Origin: Egicoccus sp035462025
GTDB lineage: Bacteria > Actinomycetota > Nitriliruptoria > Nitriliruptorales > Nitriliruptoraceae
Direction: 5' to 3'
DNA: 64,000 nucleotides
Assembly (NCBI GenBank): GCA_035462025.1
Contig: DATHUR010000127.1
Location: forward strand, 1-64,000
Of the stretch, positions 33,559-41,178 are shown piece by piece; within the stretch, counting starts at the first letter, position 1, and every line of letters begins with the position of its first letter. The position numbers and the translations under genes are program-made. Below the pieces are notes generated by a model that saw only the letters and a program-made list of their open reading frames with translations, was not told the DNA's origin and searched no databases.

Positions 33559-34368
33559 GTGCCCGTGCTCGTCACCGCCGCCCACCGCCCACTGGCCAAG
33601 CGGATCGCCCTGCGCCTGCTCGAGGAAGGCGGCGAGGTACGCGCGTACGGCGGTGGCGACACCTCGGCCCTGCGCGCCGCCGGGGCCTTCGTCGCCACGG
33701 GCACCGCCGACGACGAGGGACGGCTCGAGTCGGCCATGGCCGAGGTGCACACCGTCGTCCACGTCGGCGGCGGACTGCTCGGCGTCCGTCCGGAGGTGGA
33801 CGTCGGCGCCGCGAGGATCATGACCACGGCCGCCACCAACGCCGGCGTGTCCCGGATCATCGTGCTCTCGATCCCAGGGGCGTCGGCCGACCACGACGAG
33901 CCCTACCGGCGGGCGCGCGGCCGCATCGAGGACCTGGTGGCGCAGGCCGCACCGCCGAGCATCGCGCTGCGCGTGAACCTGCTCGACACCCCCGCGATGC
34001 GGGACGCGCTGGCGACCGGCGGCTTCGGACCCGACGTCCTCGACACGCGCGTGGCGCCGGTCGCCGTGGACGACCTCGTCGAACTCGTCGCCGCCTTCGA
34101 CCGGGCCCGCTCCCGCAGCGAAGCGGGCCACCTCGTCGTCGGTGCGGACGGCCCGGTCCGCCTGTCGGTGGGGGACTGGCTCGACCGGGTCGGCGCGGCG
34201 CGGCCGGGGCGTGGCTCGCTGCTCGGTCGGCGGATCAGCGACCCCGAGCGCACGCCGCTGCTGGCCGGCGCGCTGACGTCGGGCCCCTGGCAGAGCGAAC
34301 CCCCACACGTCATGGACGCATGGGGGTTCGCGGGTCTGCATCCGACTCCGCCGGCCGTGGGAGGCTGA
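33559..34368 (+). CDS. NAD(P)-binding (NmrA/SDR-like) protein with degenerate glycine motif
   Basis: Protein of 269 aa from the GTG at 33559. The N-terminal Rossmann part is PVLVTAAHRPLAKRIALRLLEEG with a following strand-helix pattern and VHTVVHVGGGLLG, as in extended short-chain dehydrogenase or NmrA-like proteins. The usual TGxxGxxG is replaced by TAAHRPLA, so dinucleotide binding may be weakened. No Tyr-x3-Lys catalytic pair is evident. Such proteins can act as redox sensors rather than enzymes. Divergent from the preceding gene and convergent with ilvC. Confidence 0.65.
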   Translation: MPVLVTAAHRPLAKRIALRLLEEGGEVRAYGGGDTSALRAAGAFVATGTADDEGRLESAMAEVHTVVHVGGGLLGVRPEVDVGAARIMTTAATNAGVSRIIVLSIPGASADHDEPYRRARGRIEDLVAQAAPPSIALRVNLLDTPAMRDALATGGFGPDVLDTRVAPVAVDDLVELVAAFDRARSRSEAGHLVVGADGPVRLSVGDWLDRVGAARPGRGSLLGRRISDPERTPLLAGALTSGPWQSEPPHVMDAWGFAGLHPTPPAVGG

Positions 34369-34385
34369 CGGTCAGGCGCTACGAG

Positions 34386-35396
34386 TCACTCGAGTTCTTC
34401 GGTCGGGGTGTCGATGAACGGCATCATCGCGCGCAGTTCGCGACCGACCTGCTCGATGCGGTGCTCGCGGCCGGCCTTGCGCTTGGCGGCGAAGGTCTCG
34501 CCGCCGCCCTCGATCTCGGCGACGAACTGGCGCGCGAACGTGCCGTCCTGGATCTCGGCGAGGATCTGCTTCATCGCCGCCTTCGACGCGTCACCGATGA
34601 CCCGCGGGCCGGACACGTAGTCGCCGTACTCCGCGGTCGTCGACACCGAGTGGCGCATCCAACTGATCCCGCCCTCGTACATCATGTCGACGATCAACTT
34701 GAGTTCGTGCAGGCACTCGAAGTAGGCCGCCTCGGGCTGGTAGCCCGCGTCGACCAGGGTCTCGAACCCGGCCTGGACGAGGTGGCTGACGCCGCCGCAC
34801 AGCACGGCCTGCTCACCGAACAGGTCGGTCTCGGTCTCCTCGGCGAACGTGGTCTGCAGCACCCCCGCCCGGGTCAGGCCGAGCCCGGCCGCGTACGACT
34901 TGCCGAGTTCGAGCGCGCCGCCGGTCGCGTCCTGGTGGACGGCGACCAGGCCGGGGACACCCTGGCCCTGCTCGTAGGTGCGCCGGGCGATGTGACCGGG
35001 TGACTTGGGGGCGACGAGGAAGACGTCGACATCCTCGGGCGGGGCGATCAGGCCGTAATGGACGTTGAAGCCGTGGCCGAACACCAGCGCCTTGCCGGTG
35101 GTCAGCGTCTCGGCGAGGCCGCCCTCCCACATCCCCTTCTGGTGGGTGTCGGGCGCGAGGATGACCACGACGTCGGCCTCGGCGGCCGCATCGTTGGTGT
35201 CGAGAACCTTGAGGCCCTGCTCCTCGGCGCGGGACCGTGAGGACGAGTCGGACCGCAGTCCGACGCGGACGTCGACCCCGGAGTCGCGCAGGTTCAGCGA
35301 GTGGGCGTGGCCCTGGCTGCCGTACCCGAGCACGGCGACCTTCTTGCCCTGGATCAGGGAGAGGTCGGCGTCGGCGTCGTAGTAGATCGTGGCCAT
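34386..35396 (-). CDS. ilvC: ketol-acid reductoisomerase (class I)
   Basis: Protein of 336 aa, the usual short (class I) length. It converts acetolactate or acetohydroxybutyrate to dihydroxy acids in valine, leucine and isoleucine synthesis using NADPH and Mg. Seen: VLGYGSQGHAHSLNLRDSGV (NADPH loop, about 21-40), RSDSSSRSRAEEQG (phosphate specificity), APKSPGHIARRTYEQGQGVP, then the knotted helical domain with ETDLFGEQAVLCGG, EAAYFECLHELKLIVDMMYE and SVSTTAEYGDY. ATG at 35396 behind AGGAGC. No ilvB/ilvN genes are adjacent. Confidence 0.96.
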   Translation of the reverse strand: MATIYYDADADLSLIQGKKVAVLGYGSQGHAHSLNLRDSGVDVRVGLRSDSSSRSRAEEQGLKVLDTNDAAAEADVVVILAPDTHQKGMWEGGLAETLTTGKALVFGHGFNVHYGLIAPPEDVDVFLVAPKSPGHIARRTYEQGQGVPGLVAVHQDATGGALELGKSYAAGLGLTRAGVLQTTFAEETETDLFGEQAVLCGGVSHLVQAGFETLVDAGYQPEAAYFECLHELKLIVDMMYEGGISWMRHSVSTTAEYGDYVSGPRVIGDASKAAMKQILAEIQDGTFARQFVAEIEGGGETFAAKRKAGREHRIEQVGRELRAMMPFIDTPTEELE

Positions 35397-35491
35397 GTGT
35401 GCTCCTGCGTGATGCGGCGAGGTGGGCGGCGATACGCGACGTCCGCGGAGGCCGTCGACGCCGCAGCCTACGGCGACCGGCCGAATCGGCG

Positions 35492-37135
35492 CTAGCCAGG
35501 GGCGTGCAGGCGCAGGATCAGCAGCGCGAGTTGGACGTCGAGGCGGCGTCGCGCGTCGGTGGTGAACGGCCCGAGGATCGACTCGAGTTTCTCGATGCGG
35601 TAGCGCAGCGTGTTGTAGTGGAAGTGCAGGCGGCGGGCCGCCTCCGCGACGTTGCCGCCGCTGTCGATGAGTGCCTGCAGGGTCTGGCGCAGGTCGGCCG
35701 CGGCCGGCGTGTCGTCGGCGAGTTCGCCCAGCGTCTCGGCGGCGAACGCCTGCAGTTCGCGCCGATCCTCGATCAGGGCGAGCAGGCGGAAGGCGCCGAG
35801 GTCGTCGAAGTGGGTGACCGAGCCTTCTCCCTCGGCATGGTGGGCCCCGGGGGGAGGACCGATCTCGCGGCCGAGCGTGACGGCGCGCGACGCCTGTTCG
35901 TAGGCACGTGCGACCTCGCGCACGCCGTCGGCCGGACGTGAGAGCCCGCCCGAGACGCCGACACCCGTGACGCGGGCCGCCCGCTGGAGCAGGTCGTCGA
36001 CGAACGTGCGGGCCGCCGGCCGGCCGTCCGGGTCCGAACCGCCGAGCGGTGGCTCGAACGCGGCGGTGAGCGCGACCACCTCGGAGCCGAAGTCGACGAC
36101 CGCGGCGTGGGGGTCGCGTTCGAGCACGGCCGCCCGGACGCTGGCTGCCAGCGACGGTCGTGCCCGGCCGCCTGCCGGCTCGTCGGCCGGCCGGCCGTCG
36201 AGGCGCAGCACGATCGCGATCAGGCGCCGCTCGAGCCGCCACCCGAACGCGGCCGCGCGGCCGAGCACGTCCTGTGGATCCTCGACGCCGCGGAGCAGGT
36301 CGTGGACGAGATCGGACTGGTACTTGCTCTCGACCGCCCGCAACTCCATCCGCTGGGTGAGCACGAGCGCCGCGACGGTCGCCGCCGACTCGAGGGTGGG
36401 CAGGTCGTCGGTGCGGCCGCCGTCGGCGCGCAGTGCCACGACGCGGCCGTGCTGCCGGGGACCGGCGACGATCGGCACCGCGACACATGGCAACTGCCGC
36501 CCCTCGATGCGGACGTGCCGGTCGTCTTGTGCCACGACCAGGGGCGAGGCGTCCCCGCGCCAACCGACCTCGTCGAGGCGGGCGGCGCCGAGCACCGTGC
36601 CGTCGAGGTCGACCACGGCCGCCGGACCGTCGAGCAGGTCGGCGAGGTCCTCGGCGATGCGCTCGACGCCCTCGCCACGCAGCACGATCTGGAGGAAGGC
36701 GCGACGCACCTGTTCGGCGCGGGCGAGGCGGCGGGCCTGGCGGTCGAGCATCTCGCCGAGCACGTCGTTGAGCACGTCGTCGAACGCCACCCCGTCGGGC
36801 AACTGCACCACCGGGAAGCCGCGCGCCTCGGCCTCGTCGAGCATCGCGTCCGGCAGCGCGTCGAGGTAGCGGCCGAGCTTGACACCGAGCCCGGCCAGGC
36901 CGCGCTCGTCGAGGTCGCGGACCAGGACGGCGAGGCTGTCGGGCCGGTCGCGGAGCGGGTAGCCGGTGGTCAGCAGGAACTCGTCGGGCTTGACGAACCC
37001 GAGGACGTCGGGCACCTCCATCACATTGAGGCGCGTGACCGTGCGGTCGAGTCCGCCTTCGCCCGCGAGCACCTTCGCCCCGGCCAGGATCGGGGTCGCG
37101 AGCACGCTGCGCAGCGGCAGCGACGACCGTGACAT
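35492..37135 (-). CDS. PucR-family transcriptional regulator (purine/pyrimidine catabolism type)
   Basis: Protein of 547 aa with the full PucR layout: N-terminal PucR domain (about 8-130; LRSVLATPILAGAKVLAGEG and VPDVLGFVKPDEFLLTTGYP), a central GAF/GGDEF-like part (about 170-420) and a C-terminal HTH_30 (about 490-545; LRQTLQALIDSGGNVAEAARR then FHYNTLRYRIEKLESILG). PucR of B. subtilis controls purine breakdown; relatives control other nitrogen catabolism. It is divergent from the ring-opening amidohydrolase gene with a 138-bp regulatory gap, and so is the obvious regulator of the 37-57 kb catabolic block. ATG at 37135 with a weak site. Confidence 0.9.
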   Translation of the reverse strand: MSRSSLPLRSVLATPILAGAKVLAGEGGLDRTVTRLNVMEVPDVLGFVKPDEFLLTTGYPLRDRPDSLAVLVRDLDERGLAGLGVKLGRYLDALPDAMLDEAEARGFPVVQLPDGVAFDDVLNDVLGEMLDRQARRLARAEQVRRAFLQIVLRGEGVERIAEDLADLLDGPAAVVDLDGTVLGAARLDEVGWRGDASPLVVAQDDRHVRIEGRQLPCVAVPIVAGPRQHGRVVALRADGGRTDDLPTLESAATVAALVLTQRMELRAVESKYQSDLVHDLLRGVEDPQDVLGRAAAFGWRLERRLIAIVLRLDGRPADEPAGGRARPSLAASVRAAVLERDPHAAVVDFGSEVVALTAAFEPPLGGSDPDGRPAARTFVDDLLQRAARVTGVGVSGGLSRPADGVREVARAYEQASRAVTLGREIGPPPGAHHAEGEGSVTHFDDLGAFRLLALIEDRRELQAFAAETLGELADDTPAAADLRQTLQALIDSGGNVAEAARRLHFHYNTLRYRIEKLESILGPFTTDARRRLDVQLALLILRLHAPG

Positions 37136-37155
37136 CTCGACCACTTTCGCGGAGT

Positions 37156-37235
37156 CTTGGCAGGTGACGCTAGCCAAGCGGCCGTTGTGTCGTGGGAACT
37201 CCACATGCGCGGTGTCAGGGTGCGCGGCTAGCGTC
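37156..37235. promoter_or_regulatory. divergent control region between pucR-type gene and ring-opening amidohydrolase
   Basis: A perfect inverted repeat CTTGGC-n11-GCCAAG (37156-37178) is a good PucR-type site. A second pair, GACGCTAGCC (37166-37175) and GGCTAGCGTC (37226-37235), is perfectly inverted over 50 bp; each carries TAGCGT, on opposite strands, and they look like the two divergent -10 elements. The first repeat overlaps the minus-strand -10, so binding there could repress the regulator itself. Confidence 0.55.
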
Positions 37236-37273
37236 GCCGGCCGCCATCCGTTTCGACGTCCGGGAGTCGCGCC

Positions 37274-38377
37274 ATGCCGTTCGAGGTCCGCAAGGTCGAG
37301 ATCAAGAGTGTCACGGACGCGTCCGGGCTGGCCACGTTGATCGACGACGGCGTGTTCGCCGCCGACGACGTGATCGCGGTCATCGGCAAGACCGAGGGCA
37401 ACGGCGGCGTGAACGACTACACCCGCATCCTCGCCGACCAGGCCTTCCGCGGCGTGCTCATGAACAAGGGCAGCCGGCCCGAGTCCGAGGTCAAGGATGT
37501 CCCGATGGCGTGGTCGGGTGGCTGCGACGGGGTGATCACCCCGCACGCCACCGTGTTCGCCCGCGTCCCCGACGCCCAGGGCGTCGACACGGACGAGAAG
37601 CGCCTGTCGGTCGGCTTCGCGATGTCCGACGTACTGCTGCCCGAGGACATCGGTCGCCCCGCCATGGTCGAGAAGGTCGCCGAGGGCGTGAAGCGGGCCA
37701 TGGCCGAGGCCGGCATCACCGACGTCGCCGACGTCCACTACGTGCAGACCAAGACGCCGCTGCTGGTCCAGGAGACGATCCAGGACGCCCACCGCCGTGG
37801 CGAGACCGTGTTCACCGAGGACACGCTGTACTCGATGGACATCTCCAACGGCACGACCGGCCTGGGCATCGCCTACGCGCTGGGTGAGGTGGCCGAGGTG
37901 CCGCCGGCCGAGGACATCTGCCGCGACATGTCGCTGTACTCGTCGGTGGCCTCGTGCTCGTCGGGCGTCGAACTCGACCGCGCCCAGATCGTGGTCGTCG
38001 GCAACGCCGCCGGGGCACGCAGCCGCTACCGGGCCGGCCACAGCGTCATGCGGGACGCGATCGACCAGGACGGGATCTGGGACGCGATCCGCAGCGCCGG
38101 CCTGGACCTGCCCGAGCGTCCGCACCACACCGACCTCGACGGCCGCCTCGTCAACGTCTTCCTCAAGTGCGAGGCGGACGCCAGCGGCCAGTTGCGTGGT
38201 CGGCGGCAGTTGATGCTCGACGACTCCGACGTCCACCACCACCGCCAGATCAAGGGTGCCGTCGGCGGCGTCACGGCGGCGACCGTCGGCGACTCGGCGG
38301 TGTTCGTCTCGGTCGGGGCGATGCACCAGGGTCCGCAGGGTGGCGGGCCCGTGGCCGCGATCGTGCGCGCGGACTGA
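37274..38377 (+). CDS. ring-opening amidohydrolase, cyanuric acid hydrolase / barbiturase family
   Basis: Protein of 367 aa, the family length, built of three homologous repeats. Members open cyanurate (AtzD/TrzD) or barbiturate (barbiturase) by a Ser-Lys mechanism. All three Ser-Lys pairs can be placed: Lys39 in VIGKTEGNGGVND, Ser81 in WSGGCDG; Lys160 in VQTKTPLL, Ser230 in SVASCSSGVEL; Lys298 in VFLKCEAD, Ser346 in FVSVGAMHQGPQGGGPVA. One substrate-binding Arg per repeat is expected; Arg51 and Arg324 are present, but in repeat 2 the usual SRG reads SNG (Asn192). That hints at a substrate other than cyanurate. Context (PucR, NCS2 permease, carbamoyltransferase operon, Mo hydroxylase) favours a pyrimidine such as barbiturate. 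No biuret hydrolase is near. Confidence 0.88.
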   Translation: MPFEVRKVEIKSVTDASGLATLIDDGVFAADDVIAVIGKTEGNGGVNDYTRILADQAFRGVLMNKGSRPESEVKDVPMAWSGGCDGVITPHATVFARVPDAQGVDTDEKRLSVGFAMSDVLLPEDIGRPAMVEKVAEGVKRAMAEAGITDVADVHYVQTKTPLLVQETIQDAHRRGETVFTEDTLYSMDISNGTTGLGIAYALGEVAEVPPAEDICRDMSLYSSVASCSSGVELDRAQIVVVGNAAGARSRYRAGHSVMRDAIDQDGIWDAIRSAGLDLPERPHHTDLDGRLVNVFLKCEADASGQLRGRRQLMLDDSDVHHHRQIKGAVGGVTAATVGDSAVFVSVGAMHQGPQGGGPVAAIVRAD

Positions 38378-38485
38378 GCGGACCCCGAAGGCAAGACGCA
38401 GGCTGCACAAGCCGTCGTCGTTGCCGTCGGCAGGTTCTGCCAGTGCCTGCGGCGTGTCCGGGTTCCTAGCTTTTCGTGCGTCCGT

Positions 38486-38625
38486 CCGGACACTGTCCGG
38501 CGGGGGAGCAGCACAGAACGTCTCCGAGGCGCGGCGTTGGGTGGGAGACCCGAGCCGGGCCGCCAGGTGCCGTGGTCCGTGCCACGGCCCATGACGCGGC
38601 GTGAGCGCCGCAGCCAGAAAGGGAG
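38486..38625 (+). promoter_or_regulatory. structured leader region before the NCS2 permease
   Basis: The 251-bp gap holds a row of inverted repeats: CCGGAC-ACT-GTCCGG (38486-38500); GTCTCC (38520-38525) with GGGAGAC (38543-38549); GCCGTGG-n6-CCACGGC (38569-38588); and GCGGCG-TGAG-CGCCGC (38596-38611), the last just before the AAAGGGAG ribosome site. The first is a likely protein operator, while the others could fold in the mRNA and control translation. I cannot match them to a known riboswitch class. Confidence 0.45.
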
Positions 38626-38628
38626 CAC

Positions 38629-40065
38629 ATGAGCGCGGAAGCGCCTCCTCGCCCGGAAGGGCTCACCTACGGACTCGACGACGTACCCAAGCCGTTCCCC
38701 AAGGCCCTGATGCTGGGTCTGCAGCACGTCCTGACGGCCTTCGGGGCGACGGTCGCCGTGCCGCTGATCCTTGGGCCGGCCATGGGGTTCGACGCGGGGC
38801 AGATCGCGATCCTGATCAGTTCCGTCTTCATCTGCTCGGCCATCGCCACGACCGTCCAGGTCATGGTCGGCAGCCGCCTGCCGATCGTGCAGGGCGTGTC
38901 GTTCGCGTTCCTCGGTCCCTTCTTCGCCATCATCGCCGCCCACCCCGGTGAGGATGCGATGCGCTACATCGCCGGCGCGATCATCGCCGGCGCCGTGGTC
39001 GAGATCATTGTCGGTTTCGGTGGCGTCATCGGGTTCCTGCGCCGCTTCATCACGCCGATCACCATCGCCCCCGTGATCGCCATGATCGGCCTGTCGTTGT
39101 ACGGCCCCGCGGCTGGCAACTCGGCCGGCAACTGGTGGTTGGCCCTGCTGACCGTCGGCCTCGTATTCGTGTTCTCGCTGATCCTCGCACCGAAGGTGCG
39201 CCTGTTCAGCCTGTTCCCGATCCTGATGGCTGTGGTCGGCGCTTATCTTGTCGCGCTGGTGCTGTCGGTCACCGGGGTGTTCGCCGACGACGCTGCCGGC
39301 TATGTGAGCTTCGTAGGCATGGACACGGTCGCGTGGTTCCGGGGATTCGAGGTCGGTGGTGGTGGTCTGCTGTTCCCGTGGGGCACGCCGCTGTTCGACC
39401 TCGGCTTCTTCTTCGCGGTCCTGGCCGCCTACATCGCCTCGATGATCGAGTCGTTCGGCGACTACCACGCCATCAGTCGCATCGCCACGGGCCACGACCC
39501 GTCGACCAAGCAGATCAACCGGGGCATTGGTGCCGAAGGCATCGGGTGCTTCTTCACCGGACTGTTCGGCGGGTTCTCCTCGACGTCGTACTCGGAGAAC
39601 ATCGGCCTGATCGGCCTGACGAAGGTCGCCAGTCGCTACGTCGTGCTCCTGGGCGCCGCAGCGTTGGTCGTGCTCGGCCTGATCGGCAAGATCGGCGCCA
39701 TCATCGCCTCGATCCCGGTCCCGATCGTCGGCGGGGTCTACCTGGCCCTGTTCGGCCTGATCGCCGCGGTAGGTCTGTCGAACCTCAAGCGGGCTGACAT
39801 GGACTCGCAACGCAACCTGATGATCGTCGGGTTCGTGCTGTTCATGGGTCTCGTGGTCCCCAGCTACTTCGCCGGTCTCGACGGTGACTGGAACCTGTGG
39901 GGGATCGACTGGCTGAGTGACATCGTGCGTAGCGTCGGCAGCTCGGGCATCTCGGTGGCGGCGCTGCTCGGCCTGTTCCTCGACAACGTCATCCCCGGTA
40001 CCGACGAGGAGCGCGGCATCGGCGCGTACGACGTCGTGCTGCCGCCGGAGGACATGCACGGCTGA
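38629..40065 (+). CDS. NCS2-family nucleobase:cation symporter (uracil/xanthine permease)
   Basis: Membrane protein of 478 aa with 13-14 hydrophobic segments, NCS2/NAT family. It imports uracil, xanthine, urate or a related base with H+ or Na+. Seen: LGLQHVLTAFGATVAVPLIL at the start, VQGVSFAFLGPFFAI (TM3), ASMIESFGDYHAI with the conserved Glu in TM8, and the signature SENIGLIGLTK that fits Q/E/P-N-x-G-x4-T-R/K/G. Specificity between uracil and xanthine types cannot be decided. It lies downstream of the ring-opening amidohydrolase in the same direction, after a structured leader, and ends at a strong terminator. It probably imports the substrate of the pathway. Confidence 0.92.
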   Translation: MSAEAPPRPEGLTYGLDDVPKPFPKALMLGLQHVLTAFGATVAVPLILGPAMGFDAGQIAILISSVFICSAIATTVQVMVGSRLPIVQGVSFAFLGPFFAIIAAHPGEDAMRYIAGAIIAGAVVEIIVGFGGVIGFLRRFITPITIAPVIAMIGLSLYGPAAGNSAGNWWLALLTVGLVFVFSLILAPKVRLFSLFPILMAVVGAYLVALVLSVTGVFADDAAGYVSFVGMDTVAWFRGFEVGGGGLLFPWGTPLFDLGFFFAVLAAYIASMIESFGDYHAISRIATGHDPSTKQINRGIGAEGIGCFFTGLFGGFSSTSYSENIGLIGLTKVASRYVVLLGAAALVVLGLIGKIGAIIASIPVPIVGGVYLALFGLIAAVGLSNLKRADMDSQRNLMIVGFVLFMGLVVPSYFAGLDGDWNLWGIDWLSDIVRSVGSSGISVAALLGLFLDNVIPGTDEERGIGAYDVVLPPEDMHG

Positions 40066-40089
40066 TCCCACGTTCCGCCAGGCAGTCGA

Positions 40090-40119
40090 GGGGGCCGCGT
40101 CCGCGAGGATGCGGCCCCC
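40090..40119 (+). terminator. hairpin terminator after the NCS2 permease
   Basis: GGGGGCCGCGTCC pairs with GGATGCGGCCCCC (13 bp with one G-U pair) around the tetraloop GCGA, and flanking GGCAG/CTGCC can extend the stem. It separates the permease from the carbamate kinase operon. Confidence 0.75.
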
Positions 40120-40198
40120 GCTGCCACGGGCGGGTCGTGCCGAGGCCGGCCGCAGTGACTCGGTGAGAGTTGCCGAACCGCACGGGCGGGCGGGTGCG

Positions 40199-40204
40199 TA
40201 GGCT
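40199..40204 (+). promoter_or_regulatory. -10 candidate TAGGCT of the carbamate kinase operon
   Basis: CGTAGGCTCGCC lies 29 bp before the GTG start at 40234. It fits TAnnnT. A TTGCCG at 40170 is too far (23 bp) to be a normal -35. Confidence 0.4.
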
Positions 40205-40233
40205 CGCCGGCCGACGAGACGAAGGCGGGGCAG

Positions 40234-41178
40234 GTGGTGGGACGCACGGTGCTCGCGTTCGGCGGCAATGCCATCGCACCCGATGGTGCGGGCACGGCCG
40301 CGCAGCAGACCGAGCGGTTGTGGTCGACCATGCGACAGGTCGCCGACCTGGTGGCCGAAGGGCTCACGCAACTCGTGCTCACGCACGGCAACGGTCCGCA
40401 GGTCGGCAACGTGCTGATCAAGAACGAACTGGCCAAGGACGTCGTCCCGCCGGTGCCGCTCGACTGGTGCGTCGCGCAGACCCAGGCCACCATCGGATTC
40501 ACGATCGCTGACACGCTGGCGTTCGAGTTGGCGCAACGCGGCATCGACCGGCCCGTCGTGCCGGTCGTCAGCAGGGTCCTGGTCGATGTCGACGACCCCG
40601 GCTTCACCGCGCCCAGCAAGCCGATCGGCCCCTGGCTGCACGACGAGGCCGAGGTGCAGCGGCGCACCGAGGGCGGCCTGGCCTTCCTCCACGACCCGGA
40701 CCGCGGCTGGCGTCGGCTGGTCGCCTCGCCCGAACCGCGACGCTCGGTCGACCGCCCCGCGGTCGAACTGCTGCTCGACGACGGCGCGATCGTGGTCGCC
40801 AACGGCGGTGGAGGCATCCCGGTCGTCGACGACGGCCACGGTCCGTTGCGTGGCGTCGAGGCCGTGATCGACAAGGACCTCGCCGGCGCACTGCTCGCCG
40901 AGGAGATCGGCGCGGACAGCTTCGCGATCCTGACCGACGTGCCCGGCGTCGCCGTCGACTTCGGCACCCCCGACCAGCGCTGGCTCGGGACGGTCACCGT
41001 CACCGAGTTGCGCGGCTACGCCGCCGACGGCCAGTTCGGTGCCGGCTCGATGGGCCCGAAGGTGGCCGCCGCCTGCCGGTTCGTGGAGCGCACCGGTTCG
41101 CGCGCCGTGATCGCGGCGCTCGGCGACGTCGTCGCGGCCGTCCGCGGCCGTGCCGGCACCCAGGTGGTGCCGGGGTGA
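40234..41178 (+). CDS. arcC: carbamate kinase
   Basis: Protein of 314 aa, amino-acid-kinase fold. In the catabolic direction it turns carbamoyl phosphate and ADP into ATP, CO2 and ammonia. Seen: TVLAFGGNAIAPDG at the N terminus, VLTHGNGPQVGN (about 48-59), the nucleotide region IVVANGGGGIPVV and VIDKDLAGALLAEEIGAD, and FGAGSMGPKVAAA near the end. There is no arginine deiminase or ornithine carbamoyltransferase nearby. Instead it overlaps by 4 nt a DUF2877-FdrA-DUF1116 trio, the same company kept by the allantoin-linked carbamate kinase of E. coli (ybcF/allK). So it should harvest ATP from carbamoyl phosphate made by that trio. GTG start at 40234; GTG at 40237 is also possible. Confidence 0.94.
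   Translation: MVGRTVLAFGGNAIAPDGAGTAAQQTERLWSTMRQVADLVAEGLTQLVLTHGNGPQVGNVLIKNELAKDVVPPVPLDWCVAQTQATIGFTIADTLAFELAQRGIDRPVVPVVSRVLVDVDDPGFTAPSKPIGPWLHDEAEVQRRTEGGLAFLHDPDRGWRRLVASPEPRRSVDRPAVELLLDDGAIVVANGGGGIPVVDDGHGPLRGVEAVIDKDLAGALLAEEIGADSFAILTDVPGVAVDFGTPDQRWLGTVTVTELRGYAADGQFGAGSMGPKVAAACRFVERTGSRAVIAALGDVVAAVRGRAGTQVVPG

Noticed and set aside
37274..38377. Cyanuric acid hydrolase of an s-triazine pathway
   Set aside because: No biuret hydrolase, allophanate hydrolase or triazine hydrolase genes adjoin it, and a repeat-2 Arg seems replaced. Not fully excluded.
38378..38628. Known purine or xanthine riboswitch in front of the permease
   Set aside because: The conserved cores I know are not recognisable; only generic hairpins are seen.
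38026..40839. Minus-strand open frame of 937 codons opposite the permease and carbamate kinase
   Set aside because: Composition is typical of antisense frames (His/Arg/Asp/Gln-rich, no domains); the plus strand encodes clear membrane helices and kinase motifs.
40234..41178. Arginine deiminase pathway carbamate kinase
   Set aside because: No arcA, arcB or arcD in the window; translational coupling is with DUF2877-FdrA-DUF1116.
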